Positions 10,912 to 21,124 of a stretch of 55,523 nt of DNA are shown here, in pieces. The notes beneath the pieces are model-generated. The model worked only from the letters and a program-made list of their open reading frames with translations, had not been told where the DNA came from and did no database searches. Within the stretch, counting starts at the first letter, position 1. Each line of letters starts with the position of its first letter. Source of the stretch: Neptunomonas qingdaonensis (lineage in GTDB: Bacteria > Pseudomonadota > Gammaproteobacteria > Pseudomonadales > Balneatricaceae); the NCBI RefSeq assembly GCF_900113275.1, contig NZ_FOOU01000020.1:1-55523 (forward strand). The letters are read 5' to 3'. The position numbers and the translations under genes are program-made.

Positions 10912-11667
10912 ATGCGTGGCTTAATAGTCGCTGGAAACTGGAAAATGAACGGCAATCAGCAATTTGTTGATGATATGTTGTTTAGCCTGAATAAGGTTGA
11001 ATTTTCTGAGTCCGTGGAAGTTATCGTTTTTCCACCGTCTGTGTATTTGCATGCTGCAAGACAGCAAGCAAAAACAGTTAAAGTTGGCGCTCAAAATATT
11101 TTTTTTGAAAGTTCAGGTGCATATACGGGTGAGATTTCTCCGTCTATGTTGTCTGATATTGACTGTCGATATGTGATACTAGGGCATTCAGAAAGACGCG
11201 CCATTTTTTCTGAAGATGATGATCTGATTGCTAAGAAAGTAGTCGCTTCTATAGAAAATGACCTTGTGCCTATCTTGTGTGTTGGTGAAACGCTTGAAGA
11301 TAGAGAGAGTGGCCGATTTTTTGAAGTGATCGCTCGTCAGGTAAAAATTGGTTTGAGCTTGTTGCAAGCGGAGCAGGTGGCGCGTGTTATTGTTGCCTAC
11401 GAGCCTGTCTGGGCAATAGGTACAGGTAAAACAGCATCGCCATTGCAGGCTCAGGAAGTGCACGGGCTTATCCGTCGCTTGGTAGCGGAATTGGTTGGTG
11501 AACAAATATCGGAAAGTATTTCGATATTGTATGGTGGCAGTGTAAATGCCGCTAATGCGAAGGAGCTTTTCTCACAGCCAGATATTGATGGTGGTCTTGT
11601 TGGAGGAGCTTCATTGAAGGTTGATGAATTTTTAGCGATCTGTAGTGCGGCTGCAGAAGCTGTTTAA
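10912..11667 (+). CDS. tpiA: Triosephosphate isomerase
   Basis: TpiA interconverts dihydroxyacetone phosphate and glyceraldehyde-3-phosphate. The 251-aa product has the catalytic set: Asn-Lys in AGNWKMNG near residue 10, His in VILGHSERR, and Glu in AYEPVWAIGTGK with the flexible lid, then the phosphate-binding GGSVN and GGLVGGASL. The ATG at 10912 is spaced six bases from AAGGAGG; GTG 10906 would abut it. It is followed by secG after 12 bases, as in Pseudomonas. Confidence 0.97.
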   Translation: MRGLIVAGNWKMNGNQQFVDDMLFSLNKVEFSESVEVIVFPPSVYLHAARQQAKTVKVGAQNIFFESSGAYTGEISPSMLSDIDCRYVILGHSERRAIFSEDDDLIAKKVVASIENDLVPILCVGETLEDRESGRFFEVIARQVKIGLSLLQAEQVARVIVAYEPVWAIGTGKTASPLQAQEVHGLIRRLVAELVGEQISESISILYGGSVNAANAKELFSQPDIDGGLVGGASLKVDEFLAICSAAAEAV

Positions 11668-11679
11668 ACGGTAGGTAAT

Positions 11680-12039
11680 ATGGAAACTCTGGTTCTTGCT
11701 GCTCACGTTGTACTTGCTGCTGGTATTATTGCTCTGGTGTTATTGCAACAGGGTAAAGGTGCTGAGGCGGGTGCTGCTTTTGGTAGTGGCGCATCCCAGA
11801 CGGTGTTTGGTAGTCAGGGTACTGGGAATTTTTTAAGTCGTATGACAGCAGTGCTGGCAACAGCACTGTTTACTACGAGTTTTGTTTTGGCTGTCTATGC
11901 TAAGGAGCAGGCTGCATCAGTTTCTGATGTGGGTATACCTACAGTTGAAACGGTTAAAGAGGTGCAGTCTCAGTTGCCGGTTCTTGATGAGCCGAAAATT
12001 ACTGCTCCGGTTGAAACGGATGTTCCAAAAGCTAATTAG
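11680..12039 (+). CDS. secG: Preprotein translocase subunit SecG
   Basis: SecG is the small accessory subunit of the SecYEG inner-membrane channel. The product has 119 aa with two membrane helices (about 2-20 and 52-72). Between them is the family loop [32 protein letters not shown] Pro/Val-rich tail follows. It is adjacent to tpiA and upstream of tRNA-Leu, the order also found in Pseudomonas and E. coli relatives. Confidence 0.95.
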   Translation: METLVLAAHVVLAAGIIALVLLQQGKGAEAGAAFGSGASQTVFGSQGTGNFLSRMTAVLATALFTTSFVLAVYAKEQAASVSDVGIPTVETVKEVQSQLPVLDEPKITAPVETDVPKAN

Positions 12040-12054
12040 ATTGTAAAGAGTTTT

Positions 12055-12140
12055 GCCCAAGTGGTGGAATTGGTAGACACGCTATCTTGAGGGGGTAGTG
12101 GCTTATGGCTGTGCCGGTTCGAGTCCGGCCTTGGGCACCA
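12055..12140 (+). tRNA. leuU: tRNA-Leu (GAG)
   Basis: The 86-base class II tRNA has the acceptor stem GCCCAAG / CTTGGGC, D loop AATTGGTAGACAC, anticodon loop with GAG (CTTGAGG), a long variable arm, T loop GGTTCGAGTCC and encoded CCA. It lies 15 bases after secG, probably in its transcript. Confidence 0.96.
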
Positions 12141-12190
12141 TATGTTTGCAAAATAGGCTTGTCATATGTATAATATGCGCCTGTTTCTGA

Positions 12191-12267
<77 letters not shown>

Positions 12268-12279
12268 TCTTTTGAAATG

Positions 12280-12300
12280 GCCCCTTTTTAGGGGCTTTTT
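12280..12300 (+). terminator. Terminator after tRNA-fMet
   Basis: The stem GCCCC / GGGGC with loop TTTTTA is followed by five T residues, 12 bases after the tRNA. It is short and may terminate only part of the transcripts, letting some continue into rimP-nusA. Confidence 0.75.
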
Positions 12301-12330
12301 CGTAAGTGTGGTCATTTTGATTTTGCAGAA

Positions 12331-12356
12331 ATGGGTCTTATAAGGCCCATTTTTTA
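12331..12356 (+). terminator. Second hairpin terminator before rimP
   Basis: The 8-bp stem ATGGGTCT / AGGCCCAT (one G-T pair) with loop TATA is followed by six T residues. It lies 33 bases before the rimP start. Two successive terminators between metY and rimP recall the leaky terminators of the E. coli metY-nusA operon. Confidence 0.7.
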
Positions 12357-12388
12357 TTTCTGCGTTACGTAAATTAGAGGTTTAGTGG

Positions 12389-12844
12389 GTGTCAGCGAAG
12401 CTGAAATTATTACAAGAGATGTTGAAACCTATCGTTGAGTCACTTGGCTGTCAACTTTGGGGAATAGATCATATCTCACAGGGTAAACACAGTACTCTGC
12501 GCATCTATATAGAGCGCGAAGAAGGCGTGACGGTAGATGATTGCGCGGCAGTGAGTCACCAAATCAGTGGGATACTCGATGTAGAAGACCCTATTAGCGG
12601 GGTTTATACGTTAGAAGTTTCTTCACCTGGAATGGATAGACCACTTTTCACATTGGAGCAGTTCAGTGCCTTTGCAGGAAGCAAAGTTCAGATTCGTTTA
12701 CGTGTACCTTTTGACGGAAGACGAAACTTTAAAGGGATATTAAATGGCATTGAAGGTGAAGATATTTTGCTGGTTGTGGATGACGAAGAGTTTTTGTTAC
12801 CGATTGATCTGATCGATCGGGCTCAGGTTATTCCGCAGTTTTAA
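12389..12844 (+). CDS. rimP: Ribosome maturation factor RimP
   Basis: RimP is needed for 30S subunit maturation. The product has 151 aa. The N-terminal alpha/beta domain contains [10 protein letters not shown] and [29 protein letters not shown]. The family signature [14 protein letters not shown] lies near residue 75, followed by the C-terminal SH3-like domain. Start is GTG 12389, with AGAGG ten bases upstream. It is first in the rimP-nusA-infB-rbfA-truB-rpsO-pnp series. Confidence 0.95.
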   Translation: MSAKLKLLQEMLKPIVESLGCQLWGIDHISQGKHSTLRIYIEREEGVTVDDCAAVSHQISGILDVEDPISGVYTLEVSSPGMDRPLFTLEQFSAFAGSKVQIRLRVPFDGRRNFKGILNGIEGEDILLVVDDEEFLLPIDLIDRAQVIPQF

Positions 12845-12875
12845 CGGCACTTTTGGGTATTGGCGAGGCAGTAGC

Positions 12876-14366
12876 ATGAATAAAGAGATCCTACTGGTTG
12901 CAGAAGCAGTATCGAATGAGAAAGACGTCCCAAAAGACGTTATTTTTGAAGCGATTGAGCTGGCATTGGCAACGGCGACTAAAAAACGTTTTGATGAAGA
13001 AGCGGACGTGAATGTTATCATAGACCGGGTGACCGGCGGTTATGAAACCTTCCGTAGCTGGAAAGTGGTCAGTAATGACGACGTTCCTCTGTTAGGCACT
13101 GAATTAACCATGCAAGAAGCTGAAGAGATTGATCCTAAGCTACAGCCTGGTGATATTTACAAAGAACAAATTGAATCTGTTGCGTTTGGCCGTATTGCGG
13201 CTCAGACGGCAAAACAGGTGATTGTACAAAAAGTACGTGAAGCTGAGCGCGCTAAAGTCGTAGATCTTTATCGTGACAGATTAGGCGAGCTGATATCAGC
13301 GAGTGTAAAAAAAGTAACACGCGATAATATTATTGTTGATCTGGGCAATAATGCTGAAGCACTGCTGCCGCGTGAGAACGTTTTACCACGCGAAGTTTTC
13401 CGTATGGGTGATCGTGTAAGAGCGGTGCTCACGGAAGTCCGTGCGGAAGGACGCGGTCCTCAATTGGTACTTAGTCGCGCTTGTCCTGAAATGCTGATTG
13501 AGCTTTTCAGGATTGAAGTGCCTGAGATTTCAGAAGAAGTCATTGAAATAAGAGCGGCAGCCAGAGACCTGGGTTCACGTGCGAAAATCGCTGTGAAAAC
13601 CAACGATGGCCGTATCGATCCGGTCGGTGCTTGTGTTGGTATGCGTGGCGCGCGTGTTCAGGCGGTATCTAATGAACTCGGTGGCGAACGTGTAGATATT
13701 ATCCTTTGGGATGATAATCCGGCACAACTAGTGATCAATGCAATGTCTCCTGCTGAAGTAGCTTCTATTGTTGTTGACGAAGAGACGCACTCAATGGATG
13801 TTGCTGTTGCTCAGGAATCACTGGCAATGGCGATTGGCCGTAGTGGACAAAATGTTCGCTTGGCTTCGGAGCTGACTGGCTGGGAATTAAATGTCATGAC
13901 CGTTGAGGCGGCTGCCGAGAAGCAGCAGTCTGAAATTGGATCAGTCATGGAAGTACTGATGAAGCATCTGGATATCGATGAAGATGTTGCATCCGTGTTG
14001 GTTGAAGAAGGATTTACCACCTTGGAAGAGGTGGCTTATGTGCCAGTCGATGAGATGCTTGAAATTGACGGCTTTGATGAAGATTTAGTGAATGAGCTTC
14101 GTACTCGGGCAAAAGATGCACTGCTGAATATCGCACTAGCAAGTGAAGAAAAGCTCGAGAAATCCGAACCGGCAGCAGATCTGCTGGAAATGGAAGGTAT
14201 GGATCGCCATTTGGCTTTCCTGCTGGCGGCTAATGGCGTGATTACCATGGAAGATTTAGCAGAGCAATCTGTTGAAGAACTTCTTGATGTTGAAGGTATG
14301 AACGAAGAAAAGGCTGCAGAGTTGATCATGACCGCGCGTGCGCCATGGTTTGCGGATGAAGTCTAA
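12876..14366 (+). CDS. nusA: Transcription termination/antitermination factor NusA
   Basis: NusA binds RNA polymerase and nascent RNA and controls pausing, termination and rRNA antitermination. The product has 496 aa (E. coli 495). In order: an N-terminal polymerase-binding domain, S1 domain (about 135-200, [14 protein letters not shown]), two KH domains ([15 protein letters not shown] and [14 protein letters not shown]), and two C-terminal acidic repeats ([17 protein letters not shown] and [18 protein letters not shown]). Length and repeats are as in E. coli. Confidence 0.97.
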   Translation: MNKEILLVAEAVSNEKDVPKDVIFEAIELALATATKKRFDEEADVNVIIDRVTGGYETFRSWKVVSNDDVPLLGTELTMQEAEEIDPKLQPGDIYKEQIESVAFGRIAAQTAKQVIVQKVREAERAKVVDLYRDRLGELISASVKKVTRDNIIVDLGNNAEALLPRENVLPREVFRMGDRVRAVLTEVRAEGRGPQLVLSRACPEMLIELFRIEVPEISEEVIEIRAAARDLGSRAKIAVKTNDGRIDPVGACVGMRGARVQAVSNELGGERVDIILWDDNPAQLVINAMSPAEVASIVVDEETHSMDVAVAQESLAMAIGRSGQNVRLASELTGWELNVMTVEAAAEKQQSEIGSVMEVLMKHLDIDEDVASVLVEEGFTTLEEVAYVPVDEMLEIDGFDEDLVNELRTRAKDALLNIALASEEKLEKSEPAADLLEMEGMDRHLAFLLAANGVITMEDLAEQSVEELLDVEGMNEEKAAELIMTARAPWFADEV

Positions 14367-14389
14367 TTCAGCGGAGGAGATATACCAAT

Positions 14390-16915
14390 ATGGCAGAAGT
14401 CACTGTTAAACAACTTGCCGGTGTGGTTGGTGTTCCCGTTGAGCGTTTATTAGCGCAAATGCAGGAAGCGGGAATCGCAGGTAAAAAAGATGGGTCTCTG
14501 GTATCAGAGTCCGAAAGACAAGCACTATTGAACCATCTGAAACGATCACATGGTGAAGAAGACGAGAATGTTACTTCACCTAAAAAGATTACATTGAAGC
14601 GCTCTACTACTTCGCAGTTAAAAGTAGCTGGCGCGTCAGGTAAGAAAAAAACGGTTAATGTCGAAGTGCGTAAAACACGTACTTATGTGAAGCGTACGGA
14701 TGTAGAAGGCGATACGACGGATGCTGACAAGGCTGCAGCTGAAGAAGCGGCACGTCTGGATGCAGAGCGTCTGCTGCGGGAGCAGGCGGAAGCCGTCGCT
14801 AAGGCAGCACAAGTGAAAGAAAAAGCGAAAGCTGATGCTAAAGCCGCTGAGGCTGCAAAAGCGAGTGCGCCAGTAACAAAAGCTGAGCCTGCACCGCAAA
14901 CGGCAGCAGCCAAAGCTGATTTTAAACCGGCACCGAAAGCAGCACCTGCCGCTCAGGATGATAAGAAAAAGTCGTTCCGTGGTGAAGATAAAAAGCCTGG
15001 TAAGGGAACACATGGGCGTAACTCCCGTGGCGGAGCGGGTGAGTCTAAAGGCGCACGTCGTGGCGGAAAATTGTCACGCAGTAATATGAAAGGTAATCGC
15101 CCAAAGACCGCGCATCAGCTTGATAATGCGCATGGCTTTACAGAGCCGCAGGCACCCAAAGTGCATGAGGTTGAAGTTCCTGAAAGTATTACCGTTGCTG
15201 AGCTGGCTAAGAAAATGTCAGTTAAAGCCGCTGAAGTGATCAAGGTTATGTTTAAAATGGGCGCTATGGCGACCATTAATCAGATGATTGACCAGGATAC
15301 AGCGGTACTAGTTGTTGAAGAGATGGGCCATGTCGCTAAGCCGATGGCGGAAAATGCCATTGAAGAAGCGTTGATGGAGAGTATTCAGCAGTCTCAAGGC
15401 GAATTGCATAGCCGCGCACCTATCGTGACGGTAATGGGCCACGTTGACCATGGTAAAACATCGTTACTTGACTCTATTCGTCGCACACGTGTGGCTGCTG
15501 GTGAGTCGGGTGGTATTACCCAGCACATTGGTGCGTACCATGTAGAAACCGATAATGGCATGATCACTTTCCTTGATACGCCTGGACACGCTGCTTTTAC
15601 AGCCATGCGTGCACGTGGCGCCAAGTTGACAGATATTGTTATTCTGGTTGTAGCGGCAGATGATGGCGTAATGCCGCAGACCGAAGAAGCCGTGCAGCAT
15701 GCGAAAGCGGCTGGCGTACCTTTGGTTATTGCAGTTAACAAAATGGATAAAGAAGACGCGGATCCTGATCGTGTTAAAAACGAGCTGGCTCAGCGTGATG
15801 TTATTCCAGAAGACTGGGGTGGCGATGTGCAGTTCATTCCTGTTTCTGCGAAAACAGGTGAAGGCATCGATGCCTTGCTAGAAGCGGTCTTGCTTCAAGC
15901 TGAAGTATTGGAACTTAAAGCGGTAAATAATGCACCGGGTCAGGGGGTTGTTGTTGAGTCCCGTCTGGATAAAGGACGTGGTCCGGTTGCGACGCTTCTT
16001 GTGCAAAATGGTACCTTGAAAAAAGGTGATATTGTTCTGGCAGGTCTGCATTATGGCCGTATCCGAGCGATGTTGGATGAGAATGGCAAGCCAGTTGAAG
16101 AAGCGGGTCCAGCTATTCCTGTCGAAATTCAGGGGCTTGATGGTACACCTGCAGCGGGTGATGAATTCACGGTTGTGTCTAACGAGAAAAAAGCAAGAGA
16201 AGTCGCTTTGTTCCGTCAGGGCAAGTACCGCGATATCAAGCTGGCTCGTCAGCATGCTTCTAAGCTTGAAAATCTGTTTGCAGACATGGAAGCCGGTGAT
16301 GTCAAGAACTTGAATATTGTTCTTAAAGCAGATGTAAGAGGCTCTTTGGAAGCGCTGACTAGTGCATTGGAAGATCTCTCCACTGATGAAGTTAAAGTGG
16401 TTATCGTCTCCAGTGGTGTCGGTGGTATTTCTGAAACGGAAGCAAACCTTGCGTTAGCATCCTCGGCATTGGTCGTCGGCTTTAATGTCCGTGCTGATGC
16501 GCAGGCAAAAGCAATTATTACTCGTGAAGGCATACAGCTTCGTTACTACAGCGTTATCTATAACATCATTGATGATGTGAAGCTGGCGATGACAGGCTTG
16601 TTATCACCAGAGTTCCGTGAAGAGATCGTAGGTATTGCAGAAGTTCGTGATGTCTTCCGTTCACCAAAGCTTGGCCTTGTTGCTGGCTGTATGGTGACAG
16701 AGGGTACTGTATTCCGTAATAAGAATATTCGTGTACTGCGTGATAACGTCGTTGTCTACGAAGGTGAGCTCGAATCGCTGCGTCGCTTCAAAGATGTGGT
16801 GAGTGAAGTACGCCAGGGTATGGAATGTGGTATCGGTGTTAAAAACTATAATGACGTGAAAGTCGGCGACCAGATCGAAGTATTCTCGGTTGTTGAAGTT
16901 CAACGCACATTGTAA
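14390..16915 (+). CDS. infB: Translation initiation factor IF-2
   Basis: IF-2 is the GTPase that places fMet-tRNA on the 30S subunit and promotes 50S joining. The product has 841 aa. An IF2-N module (1-55) precedes a Lys/Ala-rich linker (about 75-265) and a second IF2-N module ([27 protein letters not shown]). The G domain has GHVDHGKT near residue 350, DTPGHAAF and NKMDKEDAD. Domains II-IV follow. GGAGGAG precedes ATG, 23 bases after nusA. The shorter length than E. coli (890) lies in the linker. Confidence 0.97.
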   Translation: MAEVTVKQLAGVVGVPVERLLAQMQEAGIAGKKDGSLVSESERQALLNHLKRSHGEEDENVTSPKKITLKRSTTSQLKVAGASGKKKTVNVEVRKTRTYVKRTDVEGDTTDADKAAAEEAARLDAERLLREQAEAVAKAAQVKEKAKADAKAAEAAKASAPVTKAEPAPQTAAAKADFKPAPKAAPAAQDDKKKSFRGEDKKPGKGTHGRNSRGGAGESKGARRGGKLSRSNMKGNRPKTAHQLDNAHGFTEPQAPKVHEVEVPESITVAELAKKMSVKAAEVIKVMFKMGAMATINQMIDQDTAVLVVEEMGHVAKPMAENAIEEALMESIQQSQGELHSRAPIVTVMGHVDHGKTSLLDSIRRTRVAAGESGGITQHIGAYHVETDNGMITFLDTPGHAAFTAMRARGAKLTDIVILVVAADDGVMPQTEEAVQHAKAAGVPLVIAVNKMDKEDADPDRVKNELAQRDVIPEDWGGDVQFIPVSAKTGEGIDALLEAVLLQAEVLELKAVNNAPGQGVVVESRLDKGRGPVATLLVQNGTLKKGDIVLAGLHYGRIRAMLDENGKPVEEAGPAIPVEIQGLDGTPAAGDEFTVVSNEKKAREVALFRQGKYRDIKLARQHASKLENLFADMEAGDVKNLNIVLKADVRGSLEALTSALEDLSTDEVKVVIVSSGVGGISETEANLALASSALVVGFNVRADAQAKAIITREGIQLRYYSVIYNIIDDVKLAMTGLLSPEFREEIVGIAEVRDVFRSPKLGLVAGCMVTEGTVFRNKNIRVLRDNVVVYEGELESLRRFKDVVSEVRQGMECGIGVKNYNDVKVGDQIEVFSVVEVQRTL

Positions 16916-16924
16916 CGGAGTAGT

Positions 16925-17320
16925 ATGGCACGCGAATTTAGTCGTACTCAAAGGATCGCTGACCAGATGCAACGAGATCTGGCTCAGCTGATTCAATTTG
17001 AGATCAAAGATCCTCGTATGGGGATGGTGACAATCAGCCACGTTAAGGTTGCTAAAGACCTTGGCTTTGCTGATGTTTATATCACCGTTTTCCCTATAGG
17101 AGAACAGACTCAGGAGGACGCTGTTAAGTGTTCTCTTGAGGTGTTGCGTAATGCTGCTGGTTTCTTAAGGCATGAGCTATCAAGCAAGATTTTGTTGCGT
17201 GCAATGCCTCAGCTGCGTTTTCACTTTGATAAAAGTGTCGAGCGAGGCCGTCACCTGCATAGTCTTATTGAGAAAGCTTCTCGCGAGATTCGTGAGAAGA
17301 ATGACTCAGAAGAGGATTAA
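16925..17320 (+). CDS. rbfA: 30S ribosome-binding factor RbfA
   Basis: RbfA is a KH-like cold-shock factor for late 30S maturation that acts near the 5' helix of 16S rRNA. The product has 131 aa, with R.QRIADQMQRDLAQLIQFEIKDPRMGMVTISHVKVAKDLGFA at the N-terminus and LRNAAGFLRHELS..ILLRAMPQLRF later, both family signatures. It starts ATG nine bases after infB and ends three bases before truB. Confidence 0.96.
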   Translation: MAREFSRTQRIADQMQRDLAQLIQFEIKDPRMGMVTISHVKVAKDLGFADVYITVFPIGEQTQEDAVKCSLEVLRNAAGFLRHELSSKILLRAMPQLRFHFDKSVERGRHLHSLIEKASREIREKNDSEED

Positions 17321-17323
17321 GTA

Positions 17324-18283
17324 GTGGGTCGGCGACATAAAGGCCGTCCAGTGGACGGCATTTTTCTGCTTGATAAACCGCAGGGCGTGAGTTCCAACTA
17401 TGTACTGCAAGGGGTGAAGCGTATCTATGGTGCGGCTAAAGCCGGGCATACAGGTGCGCTTGATCCATTAGCAACAGGCATGTTGCCACTGACGTTTGGC
17501 GAAGCCACTAAGTTTTCACAATTTCTTCTCAATGCCGATAAACGCTACCAAACCACCGCAAAGCTGGGTATCAGAACGGATAGCAGCGATGCAGACGGGG
17601 CGGTTGTTGCAACAGCGGAAGTCGGAGCACACGTAACACGTGAGCTTATTCAATCGTTGCTGGAAGAGCACTTTAGCGGCGAAATTGAGCAGGTGCCTTC
17701 GATGTTTTCTGCTTTGAAACATAATGGTCAGCCGCTATACAAGCTGGCCAGGCAAGGCGTTACAGTCGAAGTTAAGCCGAGAAAAGTGACAATTTTACAT
17801 ATCGAAATTCTCGACTTTCGAGGTGATGAGGTTGACCTGGATATACGTTGTACTAAAGGTACTTATATCCGCTCGATTGTCGAAGATTTAGGCCTGTTGC
17901 TGGGCTGCGGTGCCCACGTAAAAGTACTGCGCCGACTGGACTCAGGCCCTTATAAAGCCGCCGATATGATTACATTGGAGCAACTGCAGGAAATAGCCGC
18001 CCCAATCGGGTCTGATGAACCGCCGCAAAGCATACAAAAGCGCTTAGATGCGCTATTATTAGCGCCGTGGTCAGCCATTGAGGACTCACCTGTCATTGAG
18101 CTGGAAGCAGAGCAATGTGCACGTGTACTAAATGGCATTGTCATTGACCTCAATATGCCCGCTCAGCCGCTTGTAAGAATACAAGCAAAAGATACTGGGA
18201 AGTTTCTTGGTATTGGCGAGATAACTGAAGAAGGCCGGTTAGTTTCAAGACGTTTAATGTCTACAAACGAACAGCCTTCTTAA
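17324..18283 (+). CDS. truB: tRNA pseudouridine-55 synthase
   Basis: TruB makes pseudouridine 55 in the T loop of nearly all tRNAs. The product has 319 aa. It starts MGRRHKGRPVDGIFLLDKPQGVSS. The catalytic Asp is in GHTGALDPLATGMLP (about residue 47). The KRYQTTAKLG, SMFSALKHNGQPLYKLARQG and RCTKGTYIRSIVEDLG motifs follow, with a C-terminal PUA-like part. Start is GTG 17324 in GGATTAAGTAGTG, three bases after rbfA. Confidence 0.96.
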   Translation: MGRRHKGRPVDGIFLLDKPQGVSSNYVLQGVKRIYGAAKAGHTGALDPLATGMLPLTFGEATKFSQFLLNADKRYQTTAKLGIRTDSSDADGAVVATAEVGAHVTRELIQSLLEEHFSGEIEQVPSMFSALKHNGQPLYKLARQGVTVEVKPRKVTILHIEILDFRGDEVDLDIRCTKGTYIRSIVEDLGLLLGCGAHVKVLRRLDSGPYKAADMITLEQLQEIAAPIGSDEPPQSIQKRLDALLLAPWSAIEDSPVIELEAEQCARVLNGIVIDLNMPAQPLVRIQAKDTGKFLGIGEITEEGRLVSRRLMSTNEQPS

Positions 18284-18363
18284 GATTAGCTGCAGGTAGC
18301 ATACTGCCAGCAGTGAATGGCGATGAACTGATAATATGCTCGGTTCACCGTGTCCTATAATCC

Positions 18364-18379
18364 GACAGCAAAAGCTGTC
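18364..18379 (+). promoter_or_regulatory. rpsO leader hairpin (possible S15 control element)
   Basis: A perfect 6-bp stem GACAGC / GCTGTC with loop AAAA lies 25 bases before the rpsO ATG. A consensus -10 hexamer TATAAT (18356-18361) is directly upstream, though no good -35 is seen. S15 controls its own translation through leader RNA structure in E. coli. A role here is only inferred from position. Confidence 0.4.
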
Positions 18380-18404
18380 TGCATATTAGACTGGAGTTAG
18401 ATAG

Positions 18405-18671
18405 ATGTTAACAGCTGAACAGAAAGCTCAGATCGTAACAGATTTCGCACGTAGCGAAGGTGATACAGGTTCTTCAGAAGTACAGGTTGCTTTGCTAACT
18501 GCAAACATCGAAGCTCTGCAAGGGCATTTCAAGACTCATAAGCATGACCACCATTCACGTCGTGGTCTGATTCGCATGGTAAACCAGCGTCGTAAATTGT
18601 TGGATTACTTGAAAAAAAGCGATGCGGATCGTTACCTGACAGTGATCGGCCGTTTAGGTCTGCGTCGCTAA
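18405..18671 (+). CDS. rpsO: Ribosomal protein S15
   Basis: S15 is a primary 16S rRNA-binding protein of the 30S platform. The 88-aa product contains the family stretch [20 protein letters not shown], then [28 protein letters not shown] and the end [17 protein letters not shown] precedes the ATG. The order truB-rpsO-pnp is as in E. coli. A terminator with a T run follows. Confidence 0.98.
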   Translation: MLTAEQKAQIVTDFARSEGDTGSSEVQVALLTANIEALQGHFKTHKHDHHSRRGLIRMVNQRRKLLDYLKKSDADRYLTVIGRLGLRR

Positions 18672-18683
18672 GTCAGTTTTTTC

Positions 18684-18717
18684 CAAGGGTCATACACAGT
18701 ATGGCCCTTGTTTTATT
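18684..18717 (+). terminator. Terminator after rpsO
   Basis: The 11-bp stem CAAGGGTCATA / TATGGCCCTTG (one G-T pair) with loop CACAG is followed by TTTTATTT. In E. coli the rpsO terminator allows partial readthrough into pnp. Confidence 0.85.
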
Positions 18718-18752
18718 TAGCCTGTTTCATAGAGAAAGTTTTCAACCAGCCT

Positions 18753-18805
18753 GTACTCATTTGTATTCAGTCCCTCGATCGGTAGGACAGAGTGCAAATG
18801 AGTAC
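18753..18805 (+). promoter_or_regulatory. Long stem-loop in pnp leader (probable RNase III site)
   Basis: GTACTCATTTGTATTC (18753-18768) pairs with GAGTGCAAATGAGTAC (18790-18805) over 16 bp with two G-T pairs, and a further GTCC / GGAC helix extends it above an A-A mismatch. It lies 72 bases before the pnp start. In E. coli RNase III cuts a similar leader stem and PNPase then represses its own mRNA. Confidence 0.75.
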
Positions 18806-18876
18806 TGGCACTTAAGATGGTGTGGAATCGATTTCTCTCGATCAGGCATTTGTTTATTTTACGAGAGGTAATATTA

Positions 18877-20982
18877 GTGCAAGCGATTACAAAAACTTTT
18901 GAATTTGGTGGCCAGCAGGTTACGTTAGAAACGGGTCGTATTGCTCGTCAGGCAACTGGCGCAGTCATGGTTACAATCGGTGATATACAGGTTCTGTGTA
19001 CTGTTGTTGGCGCTACAGAAGCACGCGGTGGACAAGACTTCTTCCCACTGTCTGTTCATTACATCGAAAAAACTTATGCTGTTGGTAAGATTCCTGGTGG
19101 TTTTTTCAAACGTGAAGCACGTCCGTCTGAGAAAGAAACACTAACATCACGTCTGATTGACCGTCCTATTCGTCCGCTTTTCCCTAAAGGTTACATGAAT
19201 GAAGTACAGGTTATCTGTACCGTCATGTCTGCAGATAAATCAAACGATCCTGATATTGCTGCAATGATCGGTACGTCTGCTGCTCTGTCTATCTCTGGAA
19301 TTCCTTTTGTAGGTCCGATTGGTGGCGCACGCGTTGGTTTTACAGAAGAAACAGGTTATATCCTGAATCCGAGCTATGAGCAGTTAGAGACGTCTGAACT
19401 GAACATGGTTGTTGCCGGTACGTCTGACGCTGTTTTGATGGTTGAATCAGAAGCGCAAGAACTGACTGAAGATGAGATGCTGGGTGCAGTGTTGTTTGCT
19501 CACACTGAGATGCAGGTTGTTATCAACGCGATCAACGAGCTGAAAGCCGAAGCGGGCAAGCCTGCTTGGGATTGGCAGCCAGCGGTGAAAAACGAAGCGC
19601 TGATTGGGCAAGTTAACGCTTTAGTTGGTCAGGGTATTGCTGATGCATATCAGGTAGCTGATAAAATGCAGCGCCAGGGCGCACTCAATGATCTGCGTAA
19701 TAAAGCGGTTGCTGAATTGGCCGGTTCTGAGGAAGGTCAGCCTTCTGAAAAAGAAGTATCAGGCGTTGTCAGTGCTGTTGAAAAAACGATTGTACGTCAG
19801 CGCATTGTAGACGGTGCTCCACGTATTGATGGACGTGACACTAAAACGGTCCGTCCTATCAATGTAGAAATTGATATTCTCAAAGGTGCGCACGGTTCAT
19901 CATTGTTCACCCGTGGCGAAACTCAGTCTATCGTGACATGTACTCTGGGTACGTCTCGCGATCAGCAGTTTATTGATGCGCTGGAAGGCGAGCGCAAAGA
20001 TCCGTTCATGCTGCACTATAACTTCCCTCCTTATTCAGTAGGTGAAGCCGGGCGTATCGGTTCTACAGGACGTCGTGAAATTGGTCACGGTCGTCTGGCT
20101 CGTCGTGGTGTTGCGGCTATGCTGCCATCGCAGGAAGAGTTCCCATACACCATCCGTATCGTTTCAGAAATTACTGAATCTAACGGTTCTAGCTCGATGG
20201 CGTCTGTTTGTGGCGCATCTCTGGCGATGATGGATGCTGGTGTTCCTTTGAAAGCGCCGGTTGCTGGTATTGCAATGGGTCTGGTTAAAGAAGGCGATAA
20301 GTTTGCTGTCTTGACTGACATCCTGGGTGACGAAGATCATCTTGGTGATATGGACTTTAAAGTAGCGGGTACTGAGCAAGGTATTACTGCACTGCAGATG
20401 GATATCAAAATCACCGGTATCACCGAAGAGATTATGGAAACGGCACTGGAGCAAGCGCTTCACGCACGTACTCATATCTTGAAAGAGATGGCGAAAGTAA
20501 TTGGTTATGCTCGTCCTGAATTACCAGACAATGCTCCGGCGATGACGCAACTGAAAATCAATCCTGAGAAAATCCGTGATGTTATCGGTAAAGGTGGCGC
20601 GACTATTCGTGCTCTGACCGAAGAAACTGGCGCGATGATTGATATAGAAGATGACGGTACTGTACGTATTTACGCAGCTGATAAAGCAGCGGCAAAAGCG
20701 GCAACAGATAAAGTACTCGAAATTACTGCTGAAGCTGAAGTAGGTAAAATCTACGAAGGTAAAGTTGTTCGTTTAGAAGAGTTCGGTGCATTTGTAAATA
20801 TTCTGCCGGGCAAAGATGGCTTGGTTCATATTTCTCAAATCGACAACAAGCGTGTTGAGAAAGTAACCGATTACGTAAAAATGGACGACATCATTAAAGT
20901 TAAGGTGTTGGAAGTTGATATGCGTGGTCGTATTAAGCTTTCCATGAAAGATCTGGTTCAGGATGAGTCTGTAGAAGGCTAA
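18877..20982 (+). CDS. pnp: Polyribonucleotide nucleotidyltransferase (PNPase)
   Basis: PNPase degrades RNA 3' to 5' by phosphorolysis, as a trimer and in the degradosome. From GTG 18877 the product is 701 aa (E. coli 711). It holds two RNase PH domains ([23 protein letters not shown]; then [15 protein letters not shown] with [18 protein letters not shown]), an all-alpha linker, the KH domain ([20 protein letters not shown]) and the S1 domain ([28 protein letters not shown]). GAGAGG lies nine bases upstream of GTG. The upstream in-frame ATG at 18817 has no ribosome site. Confidence 0.97.
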   Translation: MQAITKTFEFGGQQVTLETGRIARQATGAVMVTIGDIQVLCTVVGATEARGGQDFFPLSVHYIEKTYAVGKIPGGFFKREARPSEKETLTSRLIDRPIRPLFPKGYMNEVQVICTVMSADKSNDPDIAAMIGTSAALSISGIPFVGPIGGARVGFTEETGYILNPSYEQLETSELNMVVAGTSDAVLMVESEAQELTEDEMLGAVLFAHTEMQVVINAINELKAEAGKPAWDWQPAVKNEALIGQVNALVGQGIADAYQVADKMQRQGALNDLRNKAVAELAGSEEGQPSEKEVSGVVSAVEKTIVRQRIVDGAPRIDGRDTKTVRPINVEIDILKGAHGSSLFTRGETQSIVTCTLGTSRDQQFIDALEGERKDPFMLHYNFPPYSVGEAGRIGSTGRREIGHGRLARRGVAAMLPSQEEFPYTIRIVSEITESNGSSSMASVCGASLAMMDAGVPLKAPVAGIAMGLVKEGDKFAVLTDILGDEDHLGDMDFKVAGTEQGITALQMDIKITGITEEIMETALEQALHARTHILKEMAKVIGYARPELPDNAPAMTQLKINPEKIRDVIGKGGATIRALTEETGAMIDIEDDGTVRIYAADKAAAKAATDKVLEITAEAEVGKIYEGKVVRLEEFGAFVNILPGKDGLVHISQIDNKRVEKVTDYVKMDDIIKVKVLEVDMRGRIKLSMKDLVQDESVEG

Positions 20983-21000
20983 GCCATTCTGACCTAATAT

Positions 21001-21027
21001 AAAAACCCTCCTTGTGAGGGTTTTTTT
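21001..21027 (+). terminator. Terminator after pnp
   Basis: The stem AAAAACCCTC / GAGGGTTTTT with loop CTTGT is followed by further T residues. It ends the long rimP-pnp series. Confidence 0.92.
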
Positions 21028-21085
21028 ATGCCGGTAACTAACTTGAATCTACCTCTAATGAGTTATTTATGGAAAGATAAATAAC

Positions 21086-21102
21086 ATGTATAATAATTAC
21101 AT
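21086..21102 (+). promoter_or_regulatory. NsrR-like operator over the nnrS promoter
   Basis: The 17-base sequence ATGTATAATAATTACAT has inverted halves ATGTA / TACAT and fits the NsrR core ATGYATTTNAAATRCAT at 13 of 16 defined positions. It covers a perfect -10 hexamer TATAAT (21089-21094). NsrR is the nitric-oxide-sensing repressor known to control nnrS in several proteobacteria. The downstream gene is an NnrS homologue, so the match is functionally coherent. Confidence 0.55.
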
Positions 21103-21124
21103 ATTAAAGAATTGAGAGCTCATT

